A stretch of DNA of 64,000 bases from positions 152,861 to 216,860 of the forward strand of contig JAOAHJ010000023.1 in assembly GCA_026415295.1 (NCBI GenBank), written 5' to 3'. The DNA is from Spirochaetota bacterium. Its GTDB lineage: Bacteria; Spirochaetota; JAAYUW01; JAOAHJ01. The translations under genes were made by a program, and so were the position numbers. Within the stretch, counting starts at the first letter, position 1; the number at the start of each line of letters is the position of its first letter. This document shows positions 62,796 to 64,000 of this stretch, piece by piece. The notes below the pieces were generated by a model. The model did no database searches and had not been told where the DNA came from. It was given only the letters and a program-made list of their open reading frames with translations.

Positions 62796-63941
62796 TTATT
62801 TACCTCTTTTCTCTATTTTTTTTAATGAATAAAAATACTTATAAAGAAAGTCTTTTAATTCAAATAAATTAGTTTTATTTTTAGCTGAAATAAAAAAAGA
62901 ATCAGGAAACTTTATTTTAAGATTATCTAATATAATAGGATCTATTTTATCACATTTATTAAAAACTAAAATTCTTGGTATATCTTTACAATTTATATCT
63001 TCTAAAGTGTTATTAACTGTTTCAATATGATCTTCAATAAATTCAGATGATGCATCAACAACATGAAGTAAGAGTTTTGAATATTTTATTTCAAGAAGGG
63101 TTGTCTTAAATGACTCAACTAAATGATGAGGTAAATCTCTAATAAAACCAATAGTATCTACCAACAAAATACTCAATTCACTATTAAAAAAGAGTTTTTT
63201 GCTTTTTACTTCAAGAGTTGAAAATAAAAGATCCTCTTCGAGTTGATCTGCATTAGTTAAGGCATTTAATAGTGTCGATTTTCCTGCATTAGTATAACCA
63301 ACAATAGAAACAGTATATATATCTCTGTGGGAACCATATATAAGATGAAAATGTTTTTCAATCTTTGATAATTTTTTCTTAAGTAAAGAGATTCTTTTAT
63401 CTATATTTCTTCTATCAATTTCAAGTTTAGTTTCACCAGCACCACCTTTAATTCCAATTCCTCCTCTAATTCTGTCAAAATCTTCATAAGAACCAACTAA
63501 TCTTGATTTGATATATTTTAAATTTGCAAGTTCTATCTGAATTTTAGAAACAGAAGAAGATGCTCTTCTATAAAAAATCTCATAAATTATCTCTGTTTTT
63601 GTTATTACTTTAACATTAAATAAAGAATTCAAATTTTTCTGTTGAGAAGGAGATATATCTATGTTGATTCCCAAAAATTGAATCTTATAGTTCTTTATTT
63701 TTTCTTTTATGTTATCAATATTTCCTCTCGATATAAATGTTTTTGGATTGATCTCTTTTAAAATTATAACGACAGGATCACCTTTATTAACAACATCAAG
63801 GGATGCAGTATAACACAATTCGAGCATCTCTTCCCTTATTTCTTCTTCATATTTTTGACCTCTATAAGTATTCAAATTAGGAGTATTACAAAAAATCGTT
63901 ACAAGAAAAATCTTATTTTGATTATTTAAAATATTTCCCAA
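62796..63941 (-). CDS. hflX: HflX, ribosome-associated GTPase
   Basis: HflX is a GTPase that splits and rescues stalled or heat-damaged ribosomes. The 381-residue product has the HflX N-domain (FISRGNIDNIKEKI, FLGINIDISPSQQKNL), the glycine-rich linker RGGIGIKGGAGETKLEIDRR (159-178, the canonical GGxGxxGxGE), then the G-domain: P-loop GYTNAGKST (215-223), DTIGFIRDLPHHLVESF (G3) and NKCDKID (G4). It is the first gene of the unit that ends with the phosphohexomutase. Nothing is seen in the 59 bases to its right. Confidence 0.95.
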   Translation of the reverse strand: MGNILNNQNKIFLVTIFCNTPNLNTYRGQKYEEEIREEMLELCYTASLDVVNKGDPVVIILKEINPKTFISRGNIDNIKEKIKNYKIQFLGINIDISPSQQKNLNSLFNVKVITKTEIIYEIFYRRASSSVSKIQIELANLKYIKSRLVGSYEDFDRIRGGIGIKGGAGETKLEIDRRNIDKRISLLKKKLSKIEKHFHLIYGSHRDIYTVSIVGYTNAGKSTLLNALTNADQLEEDLLFSTLEVKSKKLFFNSELSILLVDTIGFIRDLPHHLVESFKTTLLEIKYSKLLLHVVDASSEFIEDHIETVNNTLEDINCKDIPRILVFNKCDKIDPIILDNLKIKFPDSFFISAKNKTNLFELKDFLYKYFYSLKKIEKRGK

Positions 63942-64000
63942 TTTAATTTAACTAATTTATATTTTTTATATCCTTCTTTTAATTATATTATATATTAAAA

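Overview
The window is about 64 kb of very AT-rich bacterial chromosome. Genes are tightly packed and their proteins are rich in Lys, Asn and Ile. The best fit is a spirochaete (Spirochaetota): the export-gate run fliP-fliQ-fliR-flhB-flhA-flhF-flhG is in the order known from spirochaetes, a miaA gene sits beside an omega-like rpoZ as I recall from Borrelia, and there is a BMP-family nucleoside-type ABC transporter and an ATP-type member of the PPi-related phosphofructokinases. The very low GC suggests an Exilispira-, Brevinema- or Brachyspira-like lineage, but the genus is a guess. I saw no rRNA, tRNA, CRISPR array, insertion sequence or prophage.

Layout. (1) 1-8.7 kb, minus strand: flagellar type III export and placement genes (fliP, Q, R, flhB, A, F, G), then an acidic membrane protein and a cut-off gene. 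(2) 8.9-22.5 kb, minus: a receiver-plus-histidine-kinase protein, phosphofructokinase, a YitT-type membrane protein, a LamG/Fn3 surface protein, a membrane PAS protein, RecJ, two tandem paralogous 7TM receptors ending in chemoreceptor-like signalling hairpins, and a glycerophosphodiesterase. (3) 22.5-27.6 kb, minus: a complete BMP ABC importer with a near-consensus promoter and an internal stem-loop. (4) 27.6-36.8 kb, minus: pdxJ, cdaR-cdaA (cyclic di-AMP), folP, dxs, miaA, an omega-like gene and a polyprenyl synthase. Dxs makes the DXP used both by PdxJ (vitamin B6) and by the isoprenoid pathway that feeds the polyprenyl synthase. (5) 36.9-38.3 kb: a small protein of Ca-binding-like repeats, a ribbon-helix-helix regulator and a divergent small unknown gene. 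(6) 38.4-46.6 kb, mostly plus: a U32 protein with two Cys sets, a CapA-like protein, scpA-scpB-gmhA and a DHH-CBS protein, with slyD on the other strand. (7) 46.5-53.4 kb, minus: a CbiR-like TIM barrel with cobU (corrinoid salvage), bifunctional FtcD, a patatin lipase and Tex. (8) 53.6-64 kb: a TPR protein on the plus strand facing a large Lys-rich unknown, then cmk, an rRNA pseudouridine synthase, mntP, a phosphomannomutase/phosphoglucomutase, a hydrolase, a GNAT enzyme and HflX on the minus strand.

Nearly all of the first 37.8 kb reads on the minus strand. Several enzymes (MiaA, Dxs, RecJ) carry long Lys/Asn-rich insertions compared with their families. The most unusual items are the tandem 7TM/chemoreceptor chimeras and the CobU plus CbiR-like pair. 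Starts were moved inward from TTG, GTG or poorly placed ATG codons where an internal ATG had a better ribosome binding site or a family motif at its N-terminus; each case is stated in its entry.
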